The notes below the pieces were generated by a model. That model was not told the origin of the DNA, did no database searches, and worked only from the letters and a program-made list of their open reading frames with translations. Shown piece by piece: positions 1 through 5,948 of a stretch of DNA of 6,024 bases. Source of the stretch: an uncultured Anaerotignum sp. (GTDB taxonomy: Bacteria > Bacillota > Clostridia > Lachnospirales > Anaerotignaceae); NCBI RefSeq assembly GCF_934277605.1, contig NZ_CAKQVD010000086.1, positions 1 through 6,024 of the forward strand, given 5' to 3'. How positions within the stretch are numbered: the stretch's first letter is position 1; each line of letters opens with the position of its first letter. Both the position numbers and the translations under genes were made by a program.

Positions 1-882
1 AAAACCTACAAGGTAGCGTATATTGCAAGAGCACAGTCCGACTCCTTCGCAGCATGGCTGGCAAACGAAATGGTAGCGGCAGCAGACAAATATGACGACA
101 TCGAGCTGAAGGTATTTGACGGCCAGGCTGACGATGCAAAGGAAAACGCTGCCATTGAAAACGCAATCGCAAACGGCTATGATGCAATCATCGTACAGCC
201 CAACAACGGCGAAGCACAGAGACCTTACGTTGAAAAAATCGTACAGGCAGGTCTGGTTGCAATCACAACAAACTCCAGAATTGAAGGCATTGAGGGCGCA
301 TCCTCTGTCGATGCCGATCCTTACAACCAGGCACAGGTTAACGCTGAGCTGGCACTGACACAGGTTCCCGAAAATGCAAAGGTTGTTGTTCTGAAGGGGC
401 CCTCCGGCAACTTCCACGCTGACCAGAGACGTATCGCATGGCAGGAGGTATTCTTTGACCAGAGACCTGACGTACAGATTGTTGGCGAGGACTTCGCTAA
501 CTGGAACAAGGACGAAGCAATGTCTCTGATGGAGGACTGGACAACAGCACACGGCAAGATTGATGCAGTTATCTCCATGAACGATAACATGGCAGCAGGT
601 GCTTTGGAGGTTGTAAAGGGCAACCCCACTTATAAAGATATGCTGGTATACGGCGTTGACGGTACAGCAGAGGCTTGTCTGCTGATTCAGGACGGCTCCA
701 TGACATCTACTTGCCTGCAGTCTGCAATCGATTTGGCAGCACTGAACCTGGAAACAGTACACAAGCTGCTGACAGGCGAAGAAACACAGATTGATACAGA
801 TATCGAAGAGGTTTTGATTACTTCCGATAACGTAGATGAATATGTAAAGATGTATAAAGAAAACGGTCAGATTACAGAATAA
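1..882 (+). CDS. Sugar ABC transporter substrate-binding protein (5' truncated)
   Basis: Extracytoplasmic binding protein of a ribose/xylose-type ABC importer (periplasmic-binding-protein type 1 fold, Peripla_BP_4-like); it would capture a sugar or polyol outside the membrane and hand it to the permease. The frame is open from base 1, so the start, signal peptide and lipobox lie upstream; 293 residues remain, nearly a full mature domain. Numbering from the first codon, the first strand is KVAYIAR (4-10), followed by GYDAIIVQPNN (59-69) and VAITTNSR (86-93). The motifs MNDNMAAGA (193-201), YGVDGT (217-222) and TSTCLQ (235-240) align with RbsB regions carrying ligand residues, giving N194, D220 and Q240 as likely contacts, with R143 or R144 as a fourth. 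The Asp-Arg pair of RbsB after the third strand reads N91-S92-R93 here, so the ligand is probably not ribose. Arginine codons are only AGA/CGT, suggesting high expression. The polyol genes downstream suggest a pentitol ligand; this is inference. Confidence 0.9.
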   Translation, partial: KTYKVAYIARAQSDSFAAWLANEMVAAADKYDDIELKVFDGQADDAKENAAIENAIANGYDAIIVQPNNGEAQRPYVEKIVQAGLVAITTNSRIEGIEGASSVDADPYNQAQVNAELALTQVPENAKVVVLKGPSGNFHADQRRIAWQEVFFDQRPDVQIVGEDFANWNKDEAMSLMEDWTTAHGKIDAVISMNDNMAAGALEVVKGNPTYKDMLVYGVDGTAEACLLIQDGSMTSTCLQSAIDLAALNLETVHKLLTGEETQIDTDIEEVLITSDNVDEYVKMYKENGQITE

Positions 883-923
883 GAAGATGCAAATTTGATA
901 TTTTGTGATTGATTTGTAAATTT

Positions 924-970
924 GAGGTATCATTTTCGACTTTTTTGAGGATGATACCTCTTCTTTTTTT
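924..970 (+). terminator. Intrinsic terminator after the binding-protein gene
   Basis: A perfect 10-bp stem, GAGGTATCAT (924-933) with ATGATACCTC (951-960), encloses a 17-base loop and is followed by the T-rich tract TTCTTTTTTT (961-970). It starts 42 bases after the stop codon at 882 and separates the transporter unit from the dehydrogenase promoter. The loop is longer than usual, but stem and tail fit a Rho-independent terminator well. Confidence 0.88.
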
Positions 971-994
971 CTGAAAAACTGTTCTTGTGGGGAC

Positions 995-1013
995 GCATAA
1001 TTCTTGCATAATT
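995..1013 (+). repeat. Tandem direct repeat, candidate operator over the -35 box
   Basis: The octamer GCATAATT occurs twice, at 995-1002 and 1006-1013, with a 3-base spacer and an 11-base period, close to one helical turn. The second copy overlaps the predicted -35 hexamer (1004-1009). That geometry would place two protein subunits on the same DNA face where they could block or assist RNA polymerase. No regulator gene is visible in the window. The repeat could instead be chance in AT-rich DNA, or overlapping CATAAT -10-like elements of another promoter. Confidence 0.4.
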
Positions 1014-1032
1014 GGGGCGATACTGTTATCAT
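1004..1032 (+). promoter_or_regulatory. Sigma-A-type promoter for the polyol dehydrogenase-xylB operon
   Basis: The -35 is TTGCAT (1004-1009) and the -10 is TATCAT (1027-1032), with a 17-base spacer. An extended -10 TG lies at 1024-1025. Transcription would start near 1039-1040, leaving a leader of about 65 bases before the dehydrogenase start at 1105. It lies just after the terminator of the preceding gene. A weaker alternative is TTGTGG (985-990) with CATAAT (1007-1012) and a 16-base spacer. Confidence 0.65.
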
Positions 1033-1043
1033 AAAAAGGAAGA

Positions 1044-1092
1044 GCTTTCGAGCGGAAGGCTCGTAAAAAAGGTATTTTAAGAAAGCGAAAGC
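1044..1092 (+). promoter_or_regulatory. Foldable mRNA leader before the dehydrogenase gene
   Basis: The predicted leader contains a local hairpin, CGAGC (1049-1053) with GCTCG (1059-1063) around a GGAAG loop. It also has a longer-range match, GCTTTCG (1044-1050) with CGAAAGC (1086-1092), ending one base before the AGGAG ribosome binding site (1094-1098). The pairings compete only at 1049-1050, so GCTTT/AAAGC could close around the local hairpin. The 3' arm also contains GCGAAAGC (1085-1092), able to form its own mini-hairpin with a GAAA loop. No known riboswitch class is recognised and the helices are short. Confidence 0.3.
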
Positions 1093-1104
1093 GAGGAGAT
1101 AAAG

Positions 1105-2139
1105 ATGAAAAACAGAGCGGCTTATATGGTAGGCTTAAACAAAATGGAAATCAGAGAGACACCCGTTCCCGAACCCAAGGCGGGCGAGGTTTTGGTGAAG
1201 ATTGAATACGTTGGTATTTGCGGTTCCGATGTGCATTATTTCAAGGATGGCAGATGCGGCGACTTCGTGGTGGATGGCGAATTGATGCTGGGCCATGAGG
1301 CAGGCGGCGTTGTGGAAAAGCTGGGCGAGGGCGTAACAGGCCTCAAGGTTGGCGACAAGGTTGCACTGGAGCCGGGCATTACCTGCGGACATTGTGAATT
1401 TTGCAAATCCGGCAGATATAACCTCTGCCCCGATGTTGTTTTCTTGGCAACACCTCCCGTACAGGGCTGCAACGAGGATTATATTGCGTTCCCTGCGGAT
1501 ATGTGCTTCAAGCTGCCCGAAGGGATGTCCACAAAGGAGGGTGCTTTGATTGAGCCATTCGCCGTTGGACTGCACGCAGCACATCAGGGCAAGGTTGGCA
1601 TGGGCGACCAGTGTATTATCCTTGGCTCCGGCTGTATCGGCTTGATGACACTGCTGGCTTGTAAGGCTTGCGGCGCAACGGATATCACAGTGGTGGACAT
1701 GGCACAGAAGCGTCTGGATTATGCAATGAAGATGGGCGCAACCAGAGTAATCAATGCGAAGGAAAAGGATGTGCTGAAGGAGATTGAGACACTCACAAAC
1801 GGCGCAGGCATTGAGAAGGTATTTGAAACAGCAGGCTCCCCTGTGACGATTGCACAGACACCCTATTTGGTAAAGAAGGGCGGCACCATCACACTGGTGG
1901 GCATGGCGGCTGACCCCGAGGTGAAATTCAACTTTGGACAGATTATGGCGAAGGAAGCAAGAATTGAATCCGTATTCCGTTACAGAAACCTCTATGCAAA
2001 GGCAATTTCCGCAGTTGCAAACGGCATTGACATTGGAATGGTTGCGACACATGAATTTGATTTTGAACACATCCAAGAGGCTTACGAGGCTGCCATCAAC
2101 GACAAGGAAAACGTGGTTAAGGCAGTTATCAAATTATAA
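1105..2139 (+). CDS. Zinc-dependent NAD polyol dehydrogenase (xylitol/sorbitol dehydrogenase family)
   Basis: Medium-chain dehydrogenase/reductase of 344 residues, typical for the family, expected to oxidise a cytoplasmic polyol to a ketose with NAD+. The N-terminal GroES-like catalytic domain has C39, H64, E65 (GHE) and E150 as the probable catalytic-zinc set. C94, C97, C100 and C108 form a complete structural-zinc lobe, which human sorbitol dehydrogenase lacks. The Rossmann motif GSGCIG (174-179) is followed by VVD with D198 at the end of the second strand, favouring NAD over NADP. VFRYRN (290-295) is characteristic of sorbitol/xylitol dehydrogenases. The ATG follows AGGAG (1094-1098) by 6 bases. 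xylB begins 30 bases after the stop, so D-xylulose is the most economical product and xylitol (EC 1.1.1.9) the most likely substrate. Sorbitol, L-iditol and arabitol remain possible, since sequence alone does not settle specificity. Confidence 0.9.
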   Translation: MKNRAAYMVGLNKMEIRETPVPEPKAGEVLVKIEYVGICGSDVHYFKDGRCGDFVVDGELMLGHEAGGVVEKLGEGVTGLKVGDKVALEPGITCGHCEFCKSGRYNLCPDVVFLATPPVQGCNEDYIAFPADMCFKLPEGMSTKEGALIEPFAVGLHAAHQGKVGMGDQCIILGSGCIGLMTLLACKACGATDITVVDMAQKRLDYAMKMGATRVINAKEKDVLKEIETLTNGAGIEKVFETAGSPVTIAQTPYLVKKGGTITLVGMAADPEVKFNFGQIMAKEARIESVFRYRNLYAKAISAVANGIDIGMVATHEFDFEHIQEAYEAAINDKENVVKAVIKL

Positions 2140-2169
2140 TGCTTTCCTAACAGAAACGGCGGTGTGACT

Positions 2170-3693
2170 ATGGAATATTTACTGGGTATTGATATTGGGA
2201 CTTCCGGCACAAAGACAGTGCTGTTTGACAGGGACGCCAATCCAATCACAGCGAAAACATTTGAATATCCCTTATATCAGGAGCAGAACGGCTGGGCAGA
2301 GCAGGAGCCTGCGGACTGGTGGGATGCGGTTGTCCAAGGGGTGCGTGCTGTGCTGGAGGAAGCGGGCATAAATCCTGCCGACATTAAGGGCATTGGGCTT
2401 TCCGGACAGATGCACGGCTTGGTTATGCTGGATGAGAAGGGGGATGTACTGCGCCGCTCTATCATCTGGTGCGACCAGAGAACCGGCGAGGAGGTTGCGG
2501 ATATGAACCGCATTTTAGGTGCGGAAAAAATCATTCGGATTACAGCCAACCCTGCGGTTACGGGCTTTACGGCGGCAAAGATTCTTTGGGTGAAAAAGCA
2601 TGAGCCTGCGCTGTACGCAAAATGCGCGCATATCCTTTTGCCGAAGGATTATATCCGTTACAAGCTGACGGGCGAATATGCCACAGAGGTTTCCGATGCC
2701 TCCGGTATGCAGCTGATGGATGTTGCAAAGCGGAATTGGTCGGATGAGATTCTGGAGGGACTTGGCATTGAAAAAAGACTGCTTGGGAGGATGTATGAAT
2801 CGCAGGATGTGACCGGCGTGGTACACAAGGAGGCGGCGGCACTGACGGGACTTGCGGAAGGCACGATTGTGGTCGGCGGTGCGGGGGACAACCCTGCGGC
2901 TGCGATTGGGACAGGCATTGTTTCGCAGGGGAAGGCCTTTACCACGATTGGCACCTCTGCGGTGGTTTATGCGGTTTCCGACCAAATGGCGCTTGACCCC
3001 AAGGGCAGAGTGCATACGCTTTGTGCCTCTGTGCCGGGGAAATGGACGGTTATGAGCTGCACGCAGGCGGCAGGGCTTTCCTTACAATGGCTGAGGAACC
3101 GGGTTTGCGCACCGGAAATGGCTGAGGCGGCAGAAAAGGGCGTAGACCCCTATGAAATTATGACGGCAGAGGCAGAGCGTGTGCCAATCGGCTCTGAAAA
3201 GCTGATTTATCTGCCCTATTTGATGGGAGAACGCTCTCCGCACCCCGATCCCGATTGCAGAGGGGTGTTCTTCGGACTTTCTGCGATGCACGAAAGACCG
3301 CACTTGATTCGTTCCGTTATGGAGGGGATTTCCTTCTCCCAGTGGGAATGTGTTGAGGTGTTCCGTGAAATTGGCGTACCCATTGAGGACATGATGATTT
3401 GCGGGGGCGGCGGCAGAAGCCCCTTCTGGAGACAAATGCTGGCGGATATGTACGGCTGCTCGGTCAGCACGGTGCAATCTGACCAAGGCGGTGCATTGGG
3501 TGCGGCGATTTTGGCAGGCGTTGGCGCAGGGATTTATCCCGATTTAGAGACAGCCTGCAACGCACTGGTGCGGAAAAAGGATGTTTCCGAGCCGAACATG
3601 GATGCCAATGGTGCGTATGCAAGGTTCTTTACGCTTTATAAGGATTTGTATAAAACATTGTTCCAAAGCTTTCGGGAGCTGAAGAATATTTAA
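2170..3693 (+). CDS. xylB: Xylulokinase, FGGY family
   Basis: Cytoplasmic kinase of 507 residues phosphorylating D-xylulose with ATP to D-xylulose 5-phosphate. The first FGGY domain opens with GIDIGTSGTKT (6-16, phosphate binding) and contains GQMHG (79-83), the sugar-binding loop typical of xylulokinases, then TGFTAAKILWVKKHEP (131-146) and LLPKDY (156-161), all close to E. coli XylB. VGGAGDNPAAAIG (235-247) supplies the probable catalytic base D240. The second domain has GTSAVV (261-266), LPYLMGERSPH (348-358) and GGGGRSPFWRQMLAD (412-426), the ATP-side motifs. I chose ATG at 2170 because GGCGGTG (2158-2164) lies 5 bases before it; an in-frame GTG at 2164 would add two residues but overlaps that site. 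It shares the dehydrogenase transcript and catalyses the next step. Arginine codons are mixed (CGC, CGG, AGG, AGA, CGT), unlike the AGA/CGT-only genes before it. No key motif is missing. Confidence 0.95.
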   Translation: MEYLLGIDIGTSGTKTVLFDRDANPITAKTFEYPLYQEQNGWAEQEPADWWDAVVQGVRAVLEEAGINPADIKGIGLSGQMHGLVMLDEKGDVLRRSIIWCDQRTGEEVADMNRILGAEKIIRITANPAVTGFTAAKILWVKKHEPALYAKCAHILLPKDYIRYKLTGEYATEVSDASGMQLMDVAKRNWSDEILEGLGIEKRLLGRMYESQDVTGVVHKEAAALTGLAEGTIVVGGAGDNPAAAIGTGIVSQGKAFTTIGTSAVVYAVSDQMALDPKGRVHTLCASVPGKWTVMSCTQAAGLSLQWLRNRVCAPEMAEAAEKGVDPYEIMTAEAERVPIGSEKLIYLPYLMGERSPHPDPDCRGVFFGLSAMHERPHLIRSVMEGISFSQWECVEVFREIGVPIEDMMICGGGGRSPFWRQMLADMYGCSVSTVQSDQGGALGAAILAGVGAGIYPDLETACNALVRKKDVSEPNMDANGAYARFFTLYKDLYKTLFQSFRELKNI

Positions 3694-3702
3694 GAAAAAG
3701 AG

Positions 3703-3743
3703 ACAGGGAGGATTCTCGGAGAGGGGATTTTCCCTGTTTTTTT
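3703..3743 (+). terminator. Intrinsic terminator after xylB
   Basis: ACAGGGA (3703-3709) pairs with TCCCTGT (3731-3737), and the descending stem runs directly into seven T residues (3737-3743). The 21-base loop can form a small inner CTC/GAG helix. It begins 10 bases after the xylB stop and closes the polyol operon. Confidence 0.82.
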
Positions 3744-3772
3744 GCATTTTTCCGAAAAATTCAATGATTTTT

Positions 3773-3787
3773 AAGAAAGTGTTTCTT
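3773..3787 (+). promoter_or_regulatory. Inverted repeat at the -35 box, candidate operator
   Basis: AAGAAA (3773-3778) and TTTCTT (3782-3787) are perfect 6-base inverted arms around GTG. The right arm overlaps the first two bases of the -35 hexamer of the L,D-transpeptidase promoter, where a dimeric repressor could act. The simple A/G-T/C composition makes chance a real alternative, and no regulator gene is present in the window. Confidence 0.3.
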
Positions 3788-3814
3788 GATTCTTGTCCGC
3801 TCCTTCCTTATAAT
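3786..3814 (+). promoter_or_regulatory. Sigma-A-type promoter for the envelope gene pair
   Basis: The -35 is TTGATT (3786-3791), the spacer is 17 bases, and the -10 is a perfect TATAAT (3809-3814). AT-rich DNA upstream (about 3741-3772) with A- and T-runs could act as an UP element. Transcription would start near 3821, giving a leader of about 50 bases to the start codon at 3870. Confidence 0.78.
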
Positions 3815-3869
3815 GTATAAAGAGAAAAAAGAGTTATTCTAATATTATTTTTGGCAAAGGAGAAGGGTT

Positions 3870-4871
3870 ATGAAAAAATGGAGTTTGGGTGTATTGGTGT
3901 TTTGCTTGCTGCTGTTTGGCTTGGGCGGAACGGCGTTTGCGGCAGAAAAGAACAGTAAGCCCTATTATATAACGGTAAACCTGACGGCGAATGTGGTGAC
4001 GGTTTACGAAAAGGATGCGGCAGGGAAATATACGGTGCCAATCAAGGCCTTCCGTTGCAGCGGCGGGAAGGAAACACCGGAGGGAACCTTCCGCACCTCT
4101 GCAAAATATGAATGGAGAGCGTTATACGGAAATGTTTGGGGACAATATGCGACACGCATTTCCGGGCCTTATTTGTTCCATTCTGTGCCGTATTATCAGA
4201 GGAACAAGGGCACGCTGGAATATGACGAATACAACAAGCTGGGAACGACGGCATCCGCAGGGTGTATCCGCTTGACTGTGAAGGATGTGAAGTGGATTTA
4301 TGACAACTGCCCCATCGGGACAACGGTGCGGATGTATCGTGGGACTGTGAAGGAGCCCTTGCAGCCTGCAGCTGTGCAGAAAATCAACAGAGAGGACACC
4401 GCTCGGCGTGGCTGGGACCCGACGGATTTTGATGCGGCAAACCCTTGGAGAAGGGGCGAATTGCAGGAAATGCAGGTGCAGACCGACACGGCAGACGGCG
4501 AGACGGAGCTGTATTATGAAAACGGTGTATATTACATTTCTGCGGAAAAGGCAAGACAGCTGTTTGCTTACATGGAGCAGGTTTTGCTTTTGCCTGAGGA
4601 GAATGTACAGGTAAAATATGACGAAAGCCATATTTCCTATGAAGGAAAGACGGTTACGCTTGATAGCCGCAGGAAGGACGGCGTTACCTATTATAAGCTG
4701 AGGGGCTTGACGGAGCTGCTTGGGGCAGAGCTGACTTGGGACATGGAAACGAAGGGAATGAGTATTCATCTGGCGGAGAAGGAAATCCTTATTGGGAAGA
4801 ACCTTCCCGAACGCAAGACGGAGACGGTTGTGGATGAGCCGGAGGAGCTCCTCTCGACAGAGGAAGCATGA
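3870..4871 (+). CDS. Secreted L,D-transpeptidase (YkuD) with C-terminal copper-amine-oxidase-N-like region
   Basis: Exported enzyme of 333 residues, predicted to act on peptidoglycan by forming 3-3 cross-links or attaching groups to stem peptides. Residues 1-24 are a signal peptide: KK, a hydrophobic core, and an AFA-A cleavage motif after A24. The YkuD domain spans about 31-157, with FHSVPY (H104) and SAGCIRL (129-135) giving the H...S-x-G-C-x-R signature: catalytic C132, with H104, S129, G131 and R134 in place. A linker with GWDPTDFDAANPW (181-193), typical of clostridial YkuD proteins, leads to YYISAEKARQLF (221-232) and then YYKLRGLTELLGAELTWD (274-291), which resembles the copper-amine-oxidase N-terminal domain, a non-enzymatic module common in secreted Firmicutes proteins. 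The C-terminus is acidic. AAGGAG (3857-3862) lies 7 bases before the ATG. It is the first gene of its operon. The YkuD call is firm; the physiological donor and acceptor are unknown. Confidence 0.92.
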   Translation: MKKWSLGVLVFCLLLFGLGGTAFAAEKNSKPYYITVNLTANVVTVYEKDAAGKYTVPIKAFRCSGGKETPEGTFRTSAKYEWRALYGNVWGQYATRISGPYLFHSVPYYQRNKGTLEYDEYNKLGTTASAGCIRLTVKDVKWIYDNCPIGTTVRMYRGTVKEPLQPAAVQKINREDTARRGWDPTDFDAANPWRRGELQEMQVQTDTADGETELYYENGVYYISAEKARQLFAYMEQVLLLPEENVQVKYDESHISYEGKTVTLDSRRKDGVTYYKLRGLTELLGAELTWDMETKGMSIHLAEKEILIGKNLPERKTETVVDEPEELLSTEEA

Positions 4872-4877
4872 AAGATA

Positions 4878-4899
4878 CTTTCTGAGCGAAAGCAGAAAG
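4878..4899 (+). promoter_or_regulatory. Intergenic hairpin with GAAA tetraloop before the second envelope gene
   Basis: CTTTCT (4878-4883) pairs with AGAAAG (4894-4899); after a two-base bulge (4884-4885), GC pairs with GC around a GAAA loop (4886-4893). An alternative unbulged form pairs CTTTCTG with CAGAAAG. The 3' arm ends where the ribosome binding site GAGGGAG (4899-4905) begins, so it may tune translation of the downstream gene or stabilise a processed mRNA. There is no T tract, so it is not a terminator. Confidence 0.5.
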
Positions 4900-4909
4900 A
4901 GGGAGCAAT

Positions 4910-5926
4910 ATGACATTGAAAAAGGTTACAATTATTGCGGCGGCGGGAGCGGTGCTTTTGGGCGGTGCGCTGACACTTTCCATGAGTTTGATTGCACGCA
5001 ATAAAATAGAGGTTACGGCAACGGAAACCTCTTTGGAAAAGGAAACGCAGCGGGAAACAGAGAGCGAGGAGAACGGCAAAAAAACCTTGGAGAACATGGA
5101 GAATATGCCGCTTTATTTCGAGGATACCGGCAAGCTGCTGCTGCCCCTGCGAAACACCATGGAGGGCTTGGGCGGCTCGGTCACGTGGGAGCAGGAGGAG
5201 AAAAAAACGGTGGTCTCCTATCGGGGCCGCACCCTGCGGATACGCTCCGGAGAGAGAGAGGCACTCTTGAATGATTACGCAGTAACACTGCCGGATGCGC
5301 CGAAGATGATCAACGGCTGTCTTTATGTGGATGAAGCGGTGATTTCTGCGTATTATACGGGGGAGGTCAGCTTTAACCATGAAACGAAGCAGGTGACATT
5401 GGAAATGAGAAGCGGCACAGAGCCGATTGTGGCGGTGCAAAGGCTGAAGGCGGACGAGGGCGGCTACAACGTGGAGGTGCCTGTGATTGTCGGCCTGAAT
5501 GATGCGAAATATGAAAAAAGCCTGAATGAAACCCTGCAAAAGAAGATGAAGGACTTGATTGACGCATTTTCTGCGGAGGAAAAGAAGGCGGACGGGCTTT
5601 TGCGTCTGCGGGCGAAAACGGGCGTATGCACAAAGGATTTCCTTTCGATTTACTGGGAGGGGACGAAGGACGGCAAGCCGGTTTGCTTTGCGAAAAACAT
5701 TGACCTTGTGGGGCAGAAGGCAGTGACGCTGGCAGATTTGCTGACGAAGGCCTCCTTGGAGGCGGCACAGATGCAGGCAGGCGAGGCTTGGAGTGCGGAG
5801 CAGTTCTATCTGACGGCGGAGGGAAAGCTGATTTTGATTGGACGCAATGCGGAGGGCGCACAGACAACGGAGCCGATGCAGGAGGTTACATGGCAGAAAA
5901 AATACAGAGGGCTGTTTAAAAAATAA
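4910..5926 (+). CDS. Membrane-anchored copper-amine-oxidase-N-like / DUF3298-like (RsiV-type) protein
   Basis: Envelope protein of 338 residues with no assigned activity. Residues 6-28 form one hydrophobic helix after KK, with no lipobox or clear cleavage site, so probably a signal anchor with the rest outside. A charged, Glu-rich linker covers about 38-62. Residues about 66-166 match the copper-amine-oxidase N-terminal fold: LLLPLRNTMEGLGGSVTWEQEEKKTVV (76-102), then LYVDEAVISAYYTGEVSFNHETKQVTL (138-164). From about 173, YNVEVPVIVGLNDAKYEKSLNETLQ (186-210) resembles DUF4163, and NIDLVGQKAVTLADLLTK (263-280) plus FYLTAEGKLIL (299-309) resembles DUF3298, the pair found in lysozyme-binding anti-sigma factor RsiV and deacetylase PdaC. 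No anti-sigma domain or deacetylase domain is attached. It follows the L,D-transpeptidase gene by 38 bases on the same strand, suggesting co-transcription and a partner role in wall synthesis or sensing. GAGGGAG sits 4 bases before the ATG. Domain calls are from pattern memory. Confidence 0.8.
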   Translation: MTLKKVTIIAAAGAVLLGGALTLSMSLIARNKIEVTATETSLEKETQRETESEENGKKTLENMENMPLYFEDTGKLLLPLRNTMEGLGGSVTWEQEEKKTVVSYRGRTLRIRSGEREALLNDYAVTLPDAPKMINGCLYVDEAVISAYYTGEVSFNHETKQVTLEMRSGTEPIVAVQRLKADEGGYNVEVPVIVGLNDAKYEKSLNETLQKKMKDLIDAFSAEEKKADGLLRLRAKTGVCTKDFLSIYWEGTKDGKPVCFAKNIDLVGQKAVTLADLLTKASLEAAQMQAGEAWSAEQFYLTAEGKLILIGRNAEGAQTTEPMQEVTWQKKYRGLFKK

Positions 5927-5948
5927 AGACAGGAGAGCGAAGGCGGAT

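Noticed and set aside
1135..2076. Long minus-strand open frame of 313 codons antisense to the dehydrogenase gene
   Set aside because: It lies wholly inside a well-supported gene, its translation is rich in Cys and His with no recognisable domain, and it reflects the codon bias of the + strand gene.
2164..2169. GTG at 2164 as the xylB start
   Set aside because: The only Shine-Dalgarno-like sequence (2158-2164) overlaps it, while the ATG at 2170 has correct spacing and gives the usual N-terminus just before the GIDIGTS motif.
3755..3772. AAAAAT/ATTTTT inverted repeat as a second terminator after xylB
   Set aside because: The stem is purely A-T and lies upstream of the next promoter, where A/T runs are better explained as an UP-like element. 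The terminator at 3703-3743 is sufficient.
4122..5539. Two overlapping minus-strand frames (264 and 257 codons) opposite the envelope genes
   Set aside because: They are antisense to two genes with clear domains, overlap each other, and their products look like composition artefacts rich in Arg, His, Leu and Cys.
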